Source: an uncultured Treponema sp.
GTDB lineage: Bacteria; Spirochaetota; Spirochaetia; Treponematales; Treponemataceae
DNA length: 9,786 nucleotides
Reading direction: 5' to 3'
Assembly (NCBI GenBank): GCA_937902445.1
Contig: CALELJ010000097.1
Coordinates: 1-9,786, forward strand
A model generated the notes under the pieces. It was not told the DNA's origin. It was given only the letters and a program-made list of their open reading frames with translations, and made no database searches. Shown in pieces: positions 1 to 7,216 of the stretch. Numbering within the stretch: position 1 is the first letter of the stretch; each line of letters starts with the position of its first letter. The translations under genes were made by a program, and so were the position numbers.

Positions 1-1
1 T

Positions 2-1183
2 AAATACGAGCCGGTTAACAAAGAGGGCAACTCAATGTTTGAAATCCCTGTAGATGCGTTTGATACGGATATTACGGTTATAGCTGATACTGTAGCTATG
101 AGTGTTCCACATGAAATAGAATATACTCTTTGTTTTTCCCAGTCGGAGCCGCAATTCGACGGAACTCTTGAGCTTGCCTATGCAAGGCAGTTTTCCGTAG
201 ATCTGTACGGCGATTTTAAAGTCATCAGAATTGAAGGCGAGGGGGAACTGCTCTTGGTTCCGCAGGGCAGAAGGGTTCCTGAAAATCTGGCAAAGGGAAA
301 GACAGTTCTGGTTCAGCCTTTGGACAGAACCTACATGGTGTCGACTTCGGCGATGGACCTAGTGCATAAAGCGGGTTCAATTGATTTCATAAAATTCTGT
401 TCCCTAAAAGAAAAGGACTGGTTCATCGATGAGATCGTTCAGAGAGTCAGGGACGGCAAGATAACCTACGCGGGAAAATACAGCTCACCTGACTTTGAGA
501 TGCTTGTTTCAAAAAAATGCAATCTTGCGGTCCAGAACACAATGATCCATCACAAACCTCAGGTAAAGGACAAGCTTGCGGAACTTGGAATTCCCGTTGT
601 GATTGAAAAATCCAATTTTGAGGAAGATGTCATGGGACGCCTTGAATGGGTGAAATTCTATGGCCTTCTTTTTGGAAATTACGAGGCTTCAAAAAATTAC
701 TTTGACCGTCAGGTAGAAAAACTTGAGTCCATCAAACTGGATTCAGATGGAACTGATGGCGTCGCATTTTTTTCCGTCAACTCAAACGGAATAATCAATA
801 TCCGGAAAAAAGATGACCATGTTGTCAAAATGATAGCAATGGCTGGCGGCAGGTATGTTCCCCTTGTGGAAAATTCCGAAGACAAAAAGGCAACCGGAAC
901 TATGAACATCCAGATGGAAGAATTTTTCCTGAAGGCAAAGGATGCCGACATTCTTGTCTACAACGGAACGATTGATTCCGGCCTGGACAGCATTGATGCG
1001 CTTGTTGTAAAATCACAGCTTTTCAATGATTTCAAGGCAGTGAGGGAAGGCAGGGTCTACACGACAGATAAGAATTTCTTCCAGCAGATCTCCGGCACTG
1101 CGGATTTCATTTCTGATCTCAATCGGGCGATGAAAGGTCAAAATGAAAATCTTACATTCCTTAAGAAGCTGGAGAGGAAATAG
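2..1183 (+). CDS. ABC transporter substrate-binding protein, BtuF/FecB type (5' end outside window)
   Basis: This is the extracytoplasmic binding protein of a corrinoid/iron-complex ABC importer. The frame is open to the left edge. The first in-frame ATG (base 35) is probably not the real start: there is no signal peptide or lipobox after it, and the codons before it (KYEPVNKEGNS) read on smoothly into FEIPVDAFD. From memory, this belongs to a small accessory domain found ahead of the binding domain in some Clostridia proteins. Counting from ATG 35, the binding domain runs from about residue 50 to 382. It has the usual opening (RQFSVDLYGDFKVI, then LLVPQGRRVP) and the GRLEW segment near residue 201. 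Candidate conserved glutamates for docking to the permease are E155 (SPDFE, N-lobe) and E295/E296 (MEEF, C-lobe). The ligand is inferred to be a corrinoid from the neighbouring genes; the residues alone would equally allow an iron chelate. Confidence 0.85.
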   Translation, partial: KYEPVNKEGNSMFEIPVDAFDTDITVIADTVAMSVPHEIEYTLCFSQSEPQFDGTLELAYARQFSVDLYGDFKVIRIEGEGELLLVPQGRRVPENLAKGKTVLVQPLDRTYMVSTSAMDLVHKAGSIDFIKFCSLKEKDWFIDEIVQRVRDGKITYAGKYSSPDFEMLVSKKCNLAVQNTMIHHKPQVKDKLAELGIPVVIEKSNFEEDVMGRLEWVKFYGLLFGNYEASKNYFDRQVEKLESIKLDSDGTDGVAFFSVNSNGIINIRKKDDHVVKMIAMAGGRYVPLVENSEDKKATGTMNIQMEEFFLKAKDADILVYNGTIDSGLDSIDALVVKSQLFNDFKAVREGRVYTTDKNFFQQISGTADFISDLNRAMKGQNENLTFLKKLERK

Positions 1184-2180
1184 AATATTGAACAGACGTC
1201 TGGCACTGGTTTTTACCGCCTCATTTGCAATGCTTCTTGTCCTCTCTTTTTTCAGTCTTCTCAACGGAAGTGTCAGCATCAGCCTTAAGGAGCTGATTTC
1301 GCTGGAAAAGGATTCCTCCATGTTCAAGATTCTGTGGAACCTGAGATTTCCACGACTTGCGGCGGCAATCATTCTTGGCGGAGCATTGAGCGTTTCCGGA
1401 TTTTTACTCCAGACTTTTTTCAACAATCCGATAGCAGGTCCATACGTTCTGGGAATTTCATCAGGTGCAAAACTTACAGTGGCGCTGACAATGATTGTTT
1501 TCATGAATAATGGAATCCAGCTTACGTCTTTTGGGCTTGTGGCAGCGGCTTTTGCAGGTTCTCTGATTTCCATGTCATTTGTGCTTCTGCTTTCCATGCG
1601 GGTCAGAAACATGTCCATGCTTGTTGTATGCGGAATTTTTACGGGCTATGTGTGTTCAGCAGTGACGGATTTTTTTGTTACCTTTGCAAATGACAGCAAC
1701 ATCGTGAATCTCCACAACTGGTCTCTGGGCAGTTTTTCCGGCATTGGCTGGGATGATGTAATCTCAATGTCCGTGATTGTATTTCCTGTTGTCGCTGCCG
1801 TAATCTTCATGTCAAAACCCATAGGCGCCTATCAGCTTGGGGAAGGATATGCCCGCAATTCTGGAGTAAACATAAAGGCCTTGAGAATCCTCCTTATCCT
1901 ATGCTCTAGTATGCTCAGTGCCTGTGTCACGGCTTTTGCAGGTCCCGTATCTTTTGTTGGAATCGCAGTTCCGCATATCGTAAAGCTTGCTTCAAATACA
2001 GCAAAGCCTCTTGTCGCAATCCCGGCATGTTTTTTCTGTGGTGCCTGTGTCACGCTTTTTTGCGACATGATATCCAGAACTGTTTTTGCTCCTGTGGAAA
2101 TGAGCATAAGTTCAGTAACGGCGATCCTGCTGGTTCCGGTTGTAATAGTAATGATGGTTAGAAAACAGAGGGAAAGATAG
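1143..2180 (+). CDS. btuC: Corrinoid/iron-complex ABC transporter permease, BtuC/FecCD family
   Basis: This is the inner-membrane permease that pairs with the binding protein before it and the ATPase domain after it. The protein is strongly hydrophobic with many membrane segments. Family landmarks appear in order: RFPRLAAAIILGG near residue 68, the SGFLLQTFFNNPIAGPYVLG block at about 85-104 with SSGA following, LGSFSGIGWDDV at about 195, and FAGPVSFVGIAVPHIV at 265-280. It ends in a basic tail (VRKQRER). From ATG 1143 the length is 345 residues and the gene overlaps its predecessor by 41 nt. A TTG at 1188, 10 nt after a strong GGAGAGG, would give 330 residues, closer to the family norm and with almost no overlap. 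Both starts are plausible. The stop abuts the next ATG, so translation is probably coupled. Assignment to corrinoid rather than siderophore transport rests on gene context. Confidence 0.9.
   Translation: MKILHSLRSWRGNRILNRRLALVFTASFAMLLVLSFFSLLNGSVSISLKELISLEKDSSMFKILWNLRFPRLAAAIILGGALSVSGFLLQTFFNNPIAGPYVLGISSGAKLTVALTMIVFMNNGIQLTSFGLVAAAFAGSLISMSFVLLLSMRVRNMSMLVVCGIFTGYVCSAVTDFFVTFANDSNIVNLHNWSLGSFSGIGWDDVISMSVIVFPVVAAVIFMSKPIGAYQLGEGYARNSGVNIKALRILLILCSSMLSACVTAFAGPVSFVGIAVPHIVKLASNTAKPLVAIPACFFCGACVTLFCDMISRTVFAPVEMSISSVTAILLVPVVIVMMVRKQRER
1171..1177 (+). promoter_or_regulatory. Ribosome binding site that may set the permease start at TTG 1188
   Basis: GGAGAGG lies just before the stop of the binding-protein gene and 10 nt ahead of an in-frame TTG at 1188. 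The competing ATG at 1143 has only AAAGG (1133-1137), 5 nt upstream. The better Shine-Dalgarno match favours the TTG, while codon identity favours the ATG. The choice changes only a 15-residue basic N-terminal extension. Confidence 0.45.
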
Positions 2181-4463
2181 ATGCTGTCCTTGGATCGTGT
2201 TGGCGCTGGCTACGGAAAAAAAATAATTCTCTCTGGTATCTCCCTTGAAATCAATAAAGGTGAGATTGTCTGTCTGATTGGTCCAAACGGATCAGGAAAA
2301 TCCACAGTCCTAAAAACCATTGTCAGGGAACTTAAGGAAATAGAAGGTTCATTGACCTTACTTGATCGAAATCTTTCCCAGATGAAAGGCAGTGAAATCG
2401 CCAGAGAAATTTCCATGGTCATGACGGAACGAATCCATCCACAGCTGATGACATGTCGTGACGTGATCTCAACCGGAAGATATCCCTATACCGGAAGACT
2501 TGGCATCCTTTCTGAGGAAGACAGAATCAAGGTGGAAGAAGCCATCTCCATGGTTGGTGCGGAAAAAATAGCAGACAGTGATTTCAATGAAATCAGTGAC
2601 GGACAGAAACAGAGGATTATGGTTGCCCGGGCTATCTGCCAGGATACAGGGATAATTGTTCTTGATGAGCCGACTTCCTATTTGGATATGTTTCATAAGA
2701 TAGATCTTTTGAAAATCATACGCCGGCTTGCAAGGGAAAAAAATAAAACCATAATCATGTCACTCCACGAGCTTGATCTTGTAAAGATGATTTCAGACCG
2801 TGTTGTGTGTGTTGGTGAAAACAAGGTCATTCGAATTGGTGCAGTCGACGATATTTTCCGTGGAAATTTCATCCAGAGCCTCTATGGTGTAAGGAACGAA
2901 GAATTTGATCCGTCCAATGCAACACTCCATGTTGATTTTGGCGATGCCAATAAGGATAAGAAAAAAACAAGAATCGAAGACAACGGGCATGCAAAGGTAA
3001 TCATGGTTCAGGGGACGATGTCCAACGCCGGTAAAAGTCTTATAGTTGCCGGTCTTTGCAGAATTTTTTCACAGGATGGATACACTGTCGCTCCGTTCAA
3101 GTCGCAGAACATGGCCTTGAATTCCTATGTCACTGAAAATGGTCTTGAGATGGGCAGGGCACAGGCAATGCAGGCGGAGGCTGCCGGAATTGAATGTGAT
3201 GTTTCCATGAATCCTATACTTCTTAAACCTACGAGCGATATGGGATCCCAGGTAATAGTTAACGGTGAAGTTGTAGGCAACATGAGGGCAAGGGATTATT
3301 TTGAATACAAAAAAAGTTTAGTCCCTGAGATATTGAAGGCCTTCAGCAATCTTGAGAAAAAAGCTGAAATTATTGTCATAGAAGGTGCGGGAAGTCCTGC
3401 GGAAATAAATCTTAAGGAAAATGACATTGTGAACATGGGCCTTGCAGAAATTCTTGATGCACCTGTTCTTCTTGTGGGTGACATAGATTGTGGCGGTGTC
3501 TTTGCCCAGCTTGCCGGAACTGTTGAACTTCTGGAGAAAAAAGAAAGAGACAGGATTTGCGGCCTTGTCATCAATAAATTCCGTGGAGATAAAACTATTC
3601 TTGATCCTGGAATTTCTATGATTGAAGACAGGCTTGGAATTCCTGTTGCAGGTGTTGTTCCATACATGGACATAAAGGTAGACGACGAGGACAGTCAGAG
3701 TTCCGTCTTTAGAAAGAAGGATTTTTCTGCGGTCAACATCGGCGTGATTCATCTGCCACGGATCTCAAACTTTACGGATTTTACTGTGTTTGAGAAGATG
3801 GATGAGGTTTCGGTTCATTACATTGAAAGTGCGGAAGATGTTTTCAAGATGGATATGATCATTATTCCCGGAAGTAAAAATACAATTGCAGATCTTCTCT
3901 GGATGCGCCAGCGTGGAATCGAAAGTGCGATAAAAAAATTTTCAGCTGATAAACTCGTTTTTGGAATCTGCGGCGGTTATCAGATGCTTGGAAAGGAAAT
4001 TACAGATCCTCATGGAGTTGAATCTGAAAAGCAATGCCGTGGAATGGAACTTATTGATGCGTCCACAGAAATTACGGAATCGAAGACAAGGATACGTGTA
4101 AGCGGAATGTTTGAGAATGTCCATGGAATTCTTTCCTGTCTGAATGGGTGCACCTGTTCAGGGTATGAAATTCACATGGGCAGGACGGAAGTATCTGAGA
4201 CAATGAATCCAGTTCCGTCTGGAGCAGGATGTGGCAATGTCTACGGAACTTACATCCACGGAATTTTTGATGAAGGTGAAATCGCCTGGAAGATTGCAGA
4301 TGCCATTGCAAAAACAAAAGGTGTTGAGCTTAAAAATTCCAGCGAGAATTTCAGGGCATTCAAGGAAAGACAGTACGATATTCTTGCCGATACTTTGAGG
4401 AAAAGTCTTGATATGGATGCGGTTTACGGAATGCTGCGTCCTGCTTTTTCTTCTGGCAGATAG
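2181..4463 (+). CDS. Fusion of corrinoid ABC transporter ATPase (BtuD type) and cobyric acid synthase (CbiP/CobQ)
   Basis: Two complete enzymes lie in one uninterrupted frame of 760 residues. Residues 1-250 are an importer ATPase: Walker A GPNGSGKST (34-42), signature ISDGQ (138-142, in place of LSGGQ), Walker B with IIVLDEPT (158-165) and the switch histidine in SLHE (H196). A lysine-rich linker follows (about 252-270). Residues 271-760 are a glutamine-dependent cobyric acid synthase, which amidates four side chains of adenosylcobyrinic acid a,c-diamide. It has the ATP-binding VQGTMSNAGKS (276-286), FKSQNMALNS (306-315), IEGAGSPAEINL (400-411), the amidotransferase nucleophile C597 in GICGGYQMLG, GYEIHMGRTE (661-670) and H693 in GTYIHGIFD. 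Each part has about the usual length for its family. The permease stop abuts its ATG, and GAGGG (2168-2172) is its ribosome site. The symbols for the halves would be btuD and cbiP. Confidence 0.93.
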   Translation: MLSLDRVGAGYGKKIILSGISLEINKGEIVCLIGPNGSGKSTVLKTIVRELKEIEGSLTLLDRNLSQMKGSEIAREISMVMTERIHPQLMTCRDVISTGRYPYTGRLGILSEEDRIKVEEAISMVGAEKIADSDFNEISDGQKQRIMVARAICQDTGIIVLDEPTSYLDMFHKIDLLKIIRRLAREKNKTIIMSLHELDLVKMISDRVVCVGENKVIRIGAVDDIFRGNFIQSLYGVRNEEFDPSNATLHVDFGDANKDKKKTRIEDNGHAKVIMVQGTMSNAGKSLIVAGLCRIFSQDGYTVAPFKSQNMALNSYVTENGLEMGRAQAMQAEAAGIECDVSMNPILLKPTSDMGSQVIVNGEVVGNMRARDYFEYKKSLVPEILKAFSNLEKKAEIIVIEGAGSPAEINLKENDIVNMGLAEILDAPVLLVGDIDCGGVFAQLAGTVELLEKKERDRICGLVINKFRGDKTILDPGISMIEDRLGIPVAGVVPYMDIKVDDEDSQSSVFRKKDFSAVNIGVIHLPRISNFTDFTVFEKMDEVSVHYIESAEDVFKMDMIIIPGSKNTIADLLWMRQRGIESAIKKFSADKLVFGICGGYQMLGKEITDPHGVESEKQCRGMELIDASTEITESKTRIRVSGMFENVHGILSCLNGCTCSGYEIHMGRTEVSETMNPVPSGAGCGNVYGTYIHGIFDEGEIAWKIADAIAKTKGVELKNSSENFRAFKERQYDILADTLRKSLDMDAVYGMLRPAFSSGR
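2993..2997 (+). promoter_or_regulatory. Possible internal ribosome site for a free CbiP from ATG 3003
   Basis: AAAGG sits 5 nt before an in-frame ATG at 3003 (M275), exactly at the junction between the ATPase half and the synthase half. Starting there would yield a synthase beginning MVQGTMSNAGKS, only a few residues shorter than stand-alone members, which as I recall begin roughly M-x-K-x-I-M-V-Q-G-T. No other ATG, GTG or TTG occurs in frame in the linker just upstream. This may be chance, since AAAGG is common in this AT-leaning sequence. Confidence 0.25.
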
Positions 4464-4473
4464 GATTTGAATT

Positions 4474-5502
4474 ATGGAATATGCGGAATGGTTTGATGCT
4501 GTAAAAAGAAACTGGGATAGAATCGCAAAGCCATTGGACAGCCTTGGAGAGCTTGAGAATGTTGTCTGCAAGATCGGTGCGATTCAGGAAACAGACAGAC
4601 CCCATGTCAGAAATGCTGTTGCCGTAATTCTCTGCGCGGACAATGGCATTGTTGAAGAAGGTGTAAGCCAGTGTGGCAAAGAGGTCACCAAAATCTGTGC
4701 TGAAAATATTGCCGCAAAAAAATCCGCTGTAGGTTCTCTTGCAAAACTTACCGGAACTGAAATAAAGGTTTTTGATGTGGGCATTGAATCTTCGGAAAAA
4801 ATTCCAGGTGTATCAGACCGCAAGGTCTCCATGGGAACAAAAAACTTTCTAAAAGAAGATGCAATGTCAAAGGTTCAGCTTGATGAAGCAATGGACACAG
4901 GCATGAAGATTGCCGGTGAAATGAAGGATGCGGGATTTGATGCCATATGCATCGGGGAAATGGGCATAGGCAACACAACAACATCAGCCGCAGTTACAGC
5001 AGGAATATTGAAGCTTGGTGCCCTCGATGTAACTGGAAGGGGAGCCGGTCTTGATGATAAAGGCCTCGAAAGAAAAATCAACGTTGTTTCCAGGGCCATT
5101 GAAAAGTATGGTCTTCATGACCTTACTCCACCAGAAGTACTTCAGAAGGTCGGTGGACTTGATATTGCCGCCATGGCAGGGGTTTATCTTGGTGCAAAAA
5201 AATTCCATATCCCTGTAATACTTGATGGTGCCATTAGTCTTGCCGCATTGCTTGTTGCCGATTTCATGGACAGTGATGTTCGAAACTATGTAATTGCTTC
5301 CCACAAAGGCCGGGAAAAGCTTGGACAGAGAATTCTTGAACAGATGAATCTGCATCCGGTCATCGATGCGGGACTTGCTCTTGGCGAAGGAACTGGTGCC
5401 GTCCTGATGATGGATTTAATCAGAAGTACCCTGGATGTCTATTACGAATGTGTTCCTTTCAGTGACAGTGGTGTTGAACAGTATGAAAGGTTTGACAGAT
5501 GA
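4474..5502 (+). CDS. cobT: Nicotinate-nucleotide--dimethylbenzimidazole phosphoribosyltransferase
   Basis: CobT transfers phosphoribose from nicotinate mononucleotide to the lower-ligand base (dimethylbenzimidazole or an analogue), giving alpha-ribazole 5'-phosphate in the cytoplasm. The 342-residue length is normal. Visible motifs are KPLDSLGELE (19-28, family KP-x-GSLG), CADNGIVEEGVS (54-65, where many homologues have DHGV), FDVGIE (100-105), GEMGIGNTTTSAA (161-173), GRGAGLDDKGL (188-198), PVILDGAISLAA (247-258) and GEGTGA (304-309). E305 in the last matches the general base of the Salmonella enzyme (Glu317). It starts 10 nt after the fusion gene, with AGGA (4462-4465) 8 nt before the ATG. 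The last four bases overlap the next gene (ATGA). Which base it prefers cannot be read from the sequence. Confidence 0.95.
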   Translation: MEYAEWFDAVKRNWDRIAKPLDSLGELENVVCKIGAIQETDRPHVRNAVAVILCADNGIVEEGVSQCGKEVTKICAENIAAKKSAVGSLAKLTGTEIKVFDVGIESSEKIPGVSDRKVSMGTKNFLKEDAMSKVQLDEAMDTGMKIAGEMKDAGFDAICIGEMGIGNTTTSAAVTAGILKLGALDVTGRGAGLDDKGLERKINVVSRAIEKYGLHDLTPPEVLQKVGGLDIAAMAGVYLGAKKFHIPVILDGAISLAALLVADFMDSDVRNYVIASHKGREKLGQRILEQMNLHPVIDAGLALGEGTGAVLMMDLIRSTLDVYYECVPFSDSGVEQYERFDR

Positions 5503-6044
5503 TTACGTTTGTATACGGAGGAAGCGGAAGCGGTAAGTCGGCTTTTGCGGAAGAACTTTCCGGTCAGTATGATGGCTCAGAAAAATATTATATTGCAACC
5601 ATGAAAGTTTTTGATGAGGAAGGCGAGAAAAGAGTTGAGAAGCACAGACGGCAGAGGGAAGGCCGGAATTTCAAATTGATTGAAAGACCTGTACGTATTG
5701 AATCTGTATGTGCTGATGTTGCTCAGGAAAAGTCAGACGGAAAGAAAATTTTTCTTCTGATCGAATGTCTTTCCAATCTGGTTGCCAATGAAATGTTTTC
5801 TGATGGCAGGATTTTCCCTGCGGAACAGGTCATTGAACGTGTTGTCAGTGGTTTGACTGAATTATTTGATTTTGCTGATGATGTTGTTGTCGTAAGCAAT
5901 AATATTTTTGAAGACGGAATGAGTTATGATGATTCCGTTTGTGAATATATGTATGCTCTGGGAAAAATAAATGAGTGCATATGTAGAAAGGCAGACAGAA
6001 GTTATGAAGTTGTCGTTGGAATACCGTTGGAGATAGGGAAGTAG
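5499..6044 (+). CDS. cobU: CobU-like adenosylcobinamide kinase / cobinamide-phosphate guanylyltransferase, variant
   Basis: CobU phosphorylates adenosylcobinamide and then transfers GMP to it, giving GDP-cobinamide for CobS. The 181-residue length is typical. Seen here are the P-loop GGSGSGKS (7-14), YYIATM (30-35), and KHRRQREGRNFKLIERP (48-64), in which H49 is the likely counterpart of the guanylylated histidine (His46 in Salmonella). LIECLSNLVANEMF (87-100) corresponds to the family block that usually reads (V/I)DCLTLW-x-x-NLL. The block near residue 133 that usually reads SNE-(V/I)-G-x-GIVP is here SNNIFEDGMSY, so that motif is lost, although the C-terminal tail still aligns (GIPLEIG). 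It overlaps cobT by 4 nt (ATGA), with AAAGG 8 nt ahead of the start. A second, smaller CobU relative lies two genes downstream. The family is clear; whether both activities remain is uncertain. Confidence 0.85.
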   Translation: MITFVYGGSGSGKSAFAEELSGQYDGSEKYYIATMKVFDEEGEKRVEKHRRQREGRNFKLIERPVRIESVCADVAQEKSDGKKIFLLIECLSNLVANEMFSDGRIFPAEQVIERVVSGLTELFDFADDVVVVSNNIFEDGMSYDDSVCEYMYALGKINECICRKADRSYEVVVGIPLEIGK

Positions 6045-6046
6045 AA

Positions 6047-6832
6047 ATGATTTTTATAAAATTTTTCAAGGCATTTATCGTTGCATTTTCAATGTACTCA
6101 AAGATTCCCATGCCTGGGTTTAAATGGAATTCCGATGACATGAAATATCATTTCTGCTTTTTCCCGCTCATAGGGGCTGTCATCGGACTTTTGGAATTTG
6201 CCTGGCTTGAGGCTTTCCTTCATTTTCAGTTTGATAGAATTCTTTTCAATCTGTTTGCAGTAGCAATACCGGTCCTTGTAACCGGTGGAATTCATCTTGA
6301 TGGATTCATTGATACAATGGATGCACTTCATTCCTATCAGGACAGGGAGAAAAAACTTGAGATCCTTAAAGACCCTCATGTTGGTGCCTTTGGGATTATC
6401 TGCCTTGCGATGTTCTTTCTCATTACTATTGGCTTTCTTTTTGCGTCCACAAAATTCATCGCATACATCTGTATTTGTTTTTCATTTGTCATTTCAAGAG
6501 CCCTTAGCGGAATAAGCGTGAGTATTTTCAAAAAGGCAAAGTCACAGGGAATGGCCCATTCATCAGGGACAAATTTGAACAGGAAAATTGTTGTTTCTGT
6601 TCTGATTGTGGAAACGGTCGCAGCAATTGGTGCAATGTTTTATTTATGCAATGGAAACATCATTTTCCCGGTTGTGACTGTGTCGGCAATTGCTTTCGTA
6701 TTCCTGTATTACTATTTCATGAGCAGAAAAAACTTTGGTGGAATCACCGGTGATCTTGCGGGTTTTTTTGTCTGTGCTTCTGAATCGGCTGTTGTGGTTT
6801 CTTCTGGAATCCTCTGTATTTTGGTAGGGTAG
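6047..6832 (+). CDS. cobS: Adenosylcobinamide-GDP ribazoletransferase (cobalamin synthase)
   Basis: CobS is the integral membrane enzyme that joins GDP-cobinamide to alpha-ribazole (phosphate), completing the nucleotide loop. The 261-residue protein has several hydrophobic segments and the family motifs in order: MYSKIPMP (16-23), FPLIGAVIGLL (39-49), GGIHLDGFIDTMDAL (80-94), ILKDPHVGAFG (106-116), SRALSG (150-155) and GGITGDLAGF (231-240). The acidic residues in the HLDGFIDTMD block are the expected metal/substrate site. It starts 2 nt after the first CobU-like gene, with AGGG (6035-6038) 8 nt upstream, and ends 3 nt before the second CobU-like gene, so it is flanked by both CobU relatives whose product it uses. 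Confidence 0.95.
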   Translation: MIFIKFFKAFIVAFSMYSKIPMPGFKWNSDDMKYHFCFFPLIGAVIGLLEFAWLEAFLHFQFDRILFNLFAVAIPVLVTGGIHLDGFIDTMDALHSYQDREKKLEILKDPHVGAFGIICLAMFFLITIGFLFASTKFIAYICICFSFVISRALSGISVSIFKKAKSQGMAHSSGTNLNRKIVVSVLIVETVAAIGAMFYLCNGNIIFPVVTVSAIAFVFLYYYFMSRKNFGGITGDLAGFFVCASESAVVVSSGILCILVG

Positions 6833-6835
6833 TCT

Positions 6836-7216
6836 ATGGTTCTTGTAGTAGGTGGAAAATCACAGGGAAAGACAAAATTTGCAAAAGAAATGTTCCCTGA
6901 ATTTGTTGTATTGGATAGACCGTCATTGCCGGAACTTATTTCCTGTGAAAAGGAAATCATCTGGGATGGGTTCAATCATACCATCAGGAATTTGCTGGTA
7001 GATAACAGTGATGAGGAAATTGCAAGTCAGGTTCAGGAAGTAATCTCGAAAAAATCCCTTGTCATTGTCAGTGATGAAATCGGCAATGGTATTGTTCCGC
7101 TTGAAATGGTCGAAAGAAGATACAGGGATCTGTGTGGTAAATTGCTGATAAAAGTTGCATCTGAGTCAGATGAAGTCTACAGGGTTATTTGTGGAATAGG
7201 GCAGAAGATAAAGTGA
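6836..7216 (+). CDS. Small CobU-like P-loop protein (minimal kinase-type homologue)
   Basis: A 126-residue protein related to CobU but about 55 residues shorter than its paralogue upstream of cobS. It keeps a P-loop (GGKSQGKT, 6-13), a short IIWDGFNHTIRNLL block (41-54) that matches the DCLT...NLL region, and a well-conserved SDEIGNGIVPLE (79-90) followed by RRYRDLCGKL (94-103) and a VYRVICGIGQ tail. It lacks the stretch that holds the guanylylated histidine and the surrounding H-x-x-x-R residues in full CobU. The pattern is complementary to the other CobU-like protein, which keeps the histidine but has lost the GNGIVP motif. I infer a kinase-only role, or a partner subunit in a mixed oligomer; a regulatory role is also possible. 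It is spaced 3 nt from cobS, with AGGG (6826-6829) 6 nt before the ATG. Confidence 0.75.
   Translation: MVLVVGGKSQGKTKFAKEMFPEFVVLDRPSLPELISCEKEIIWDGFNHTIRNLLVDNSDEEIASQVQEVISKKSLVIVSDEIGNGIVPLEMVERRYRDLCGKLLIKVASESDEVYRVICGIGQKIK

Noticed and set aside
1..60. Cobalamin riboswitch or promoter for the operon.
   Set aside because: The window starts inside the first coding frame. No B12-box-like leader or promoter is visible here; it would have to lie further left.
1013..1618. Minus-strand open frame of about 200 codons opposite the permease.
   Set aside because: It spans two well-supported plus-strand genes, has no recognisable motif, and its composition is what the reverse complement of hydrophobic membrane codons gives.
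2592..2606. ABC signature reads ISDGQ instead of LSGGQ, suggesting a defective ATPase.
   Set aside because: The key S, G and Q are kept and, as I recall, ISDGQ-type signatures are frequent in Clostridia and archaeal iron/B12 importers. All other ATPase motifs are intact.
3296..3752. Two overlapping minus-strand open frames of 125 and 144 codons opposite the CbiP half.
   Set aside because: They are antisense to conserved CbiP motifs, lack ribosome sites and family features, and are chance open frames.
4627..4670. CobT has CADNGIV where many homologues have DHGV, perhaps an inactive enzyme.
   Set aside because: The catalytic glutamate block GEGTGA and the GEMGIGNTT site are intact, and as I recall the N-for-H form is seen in many Clostridia-type CobT proteins.
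7189..7212. TTG at 7189 as the start of the CobC-type phosphatase.
   Set aside because: It adds eight residues inside the previous gene. GTG 7213 gives the GTGA overlap seen elsewhere in this operon and the usual distance to the RHG motif.
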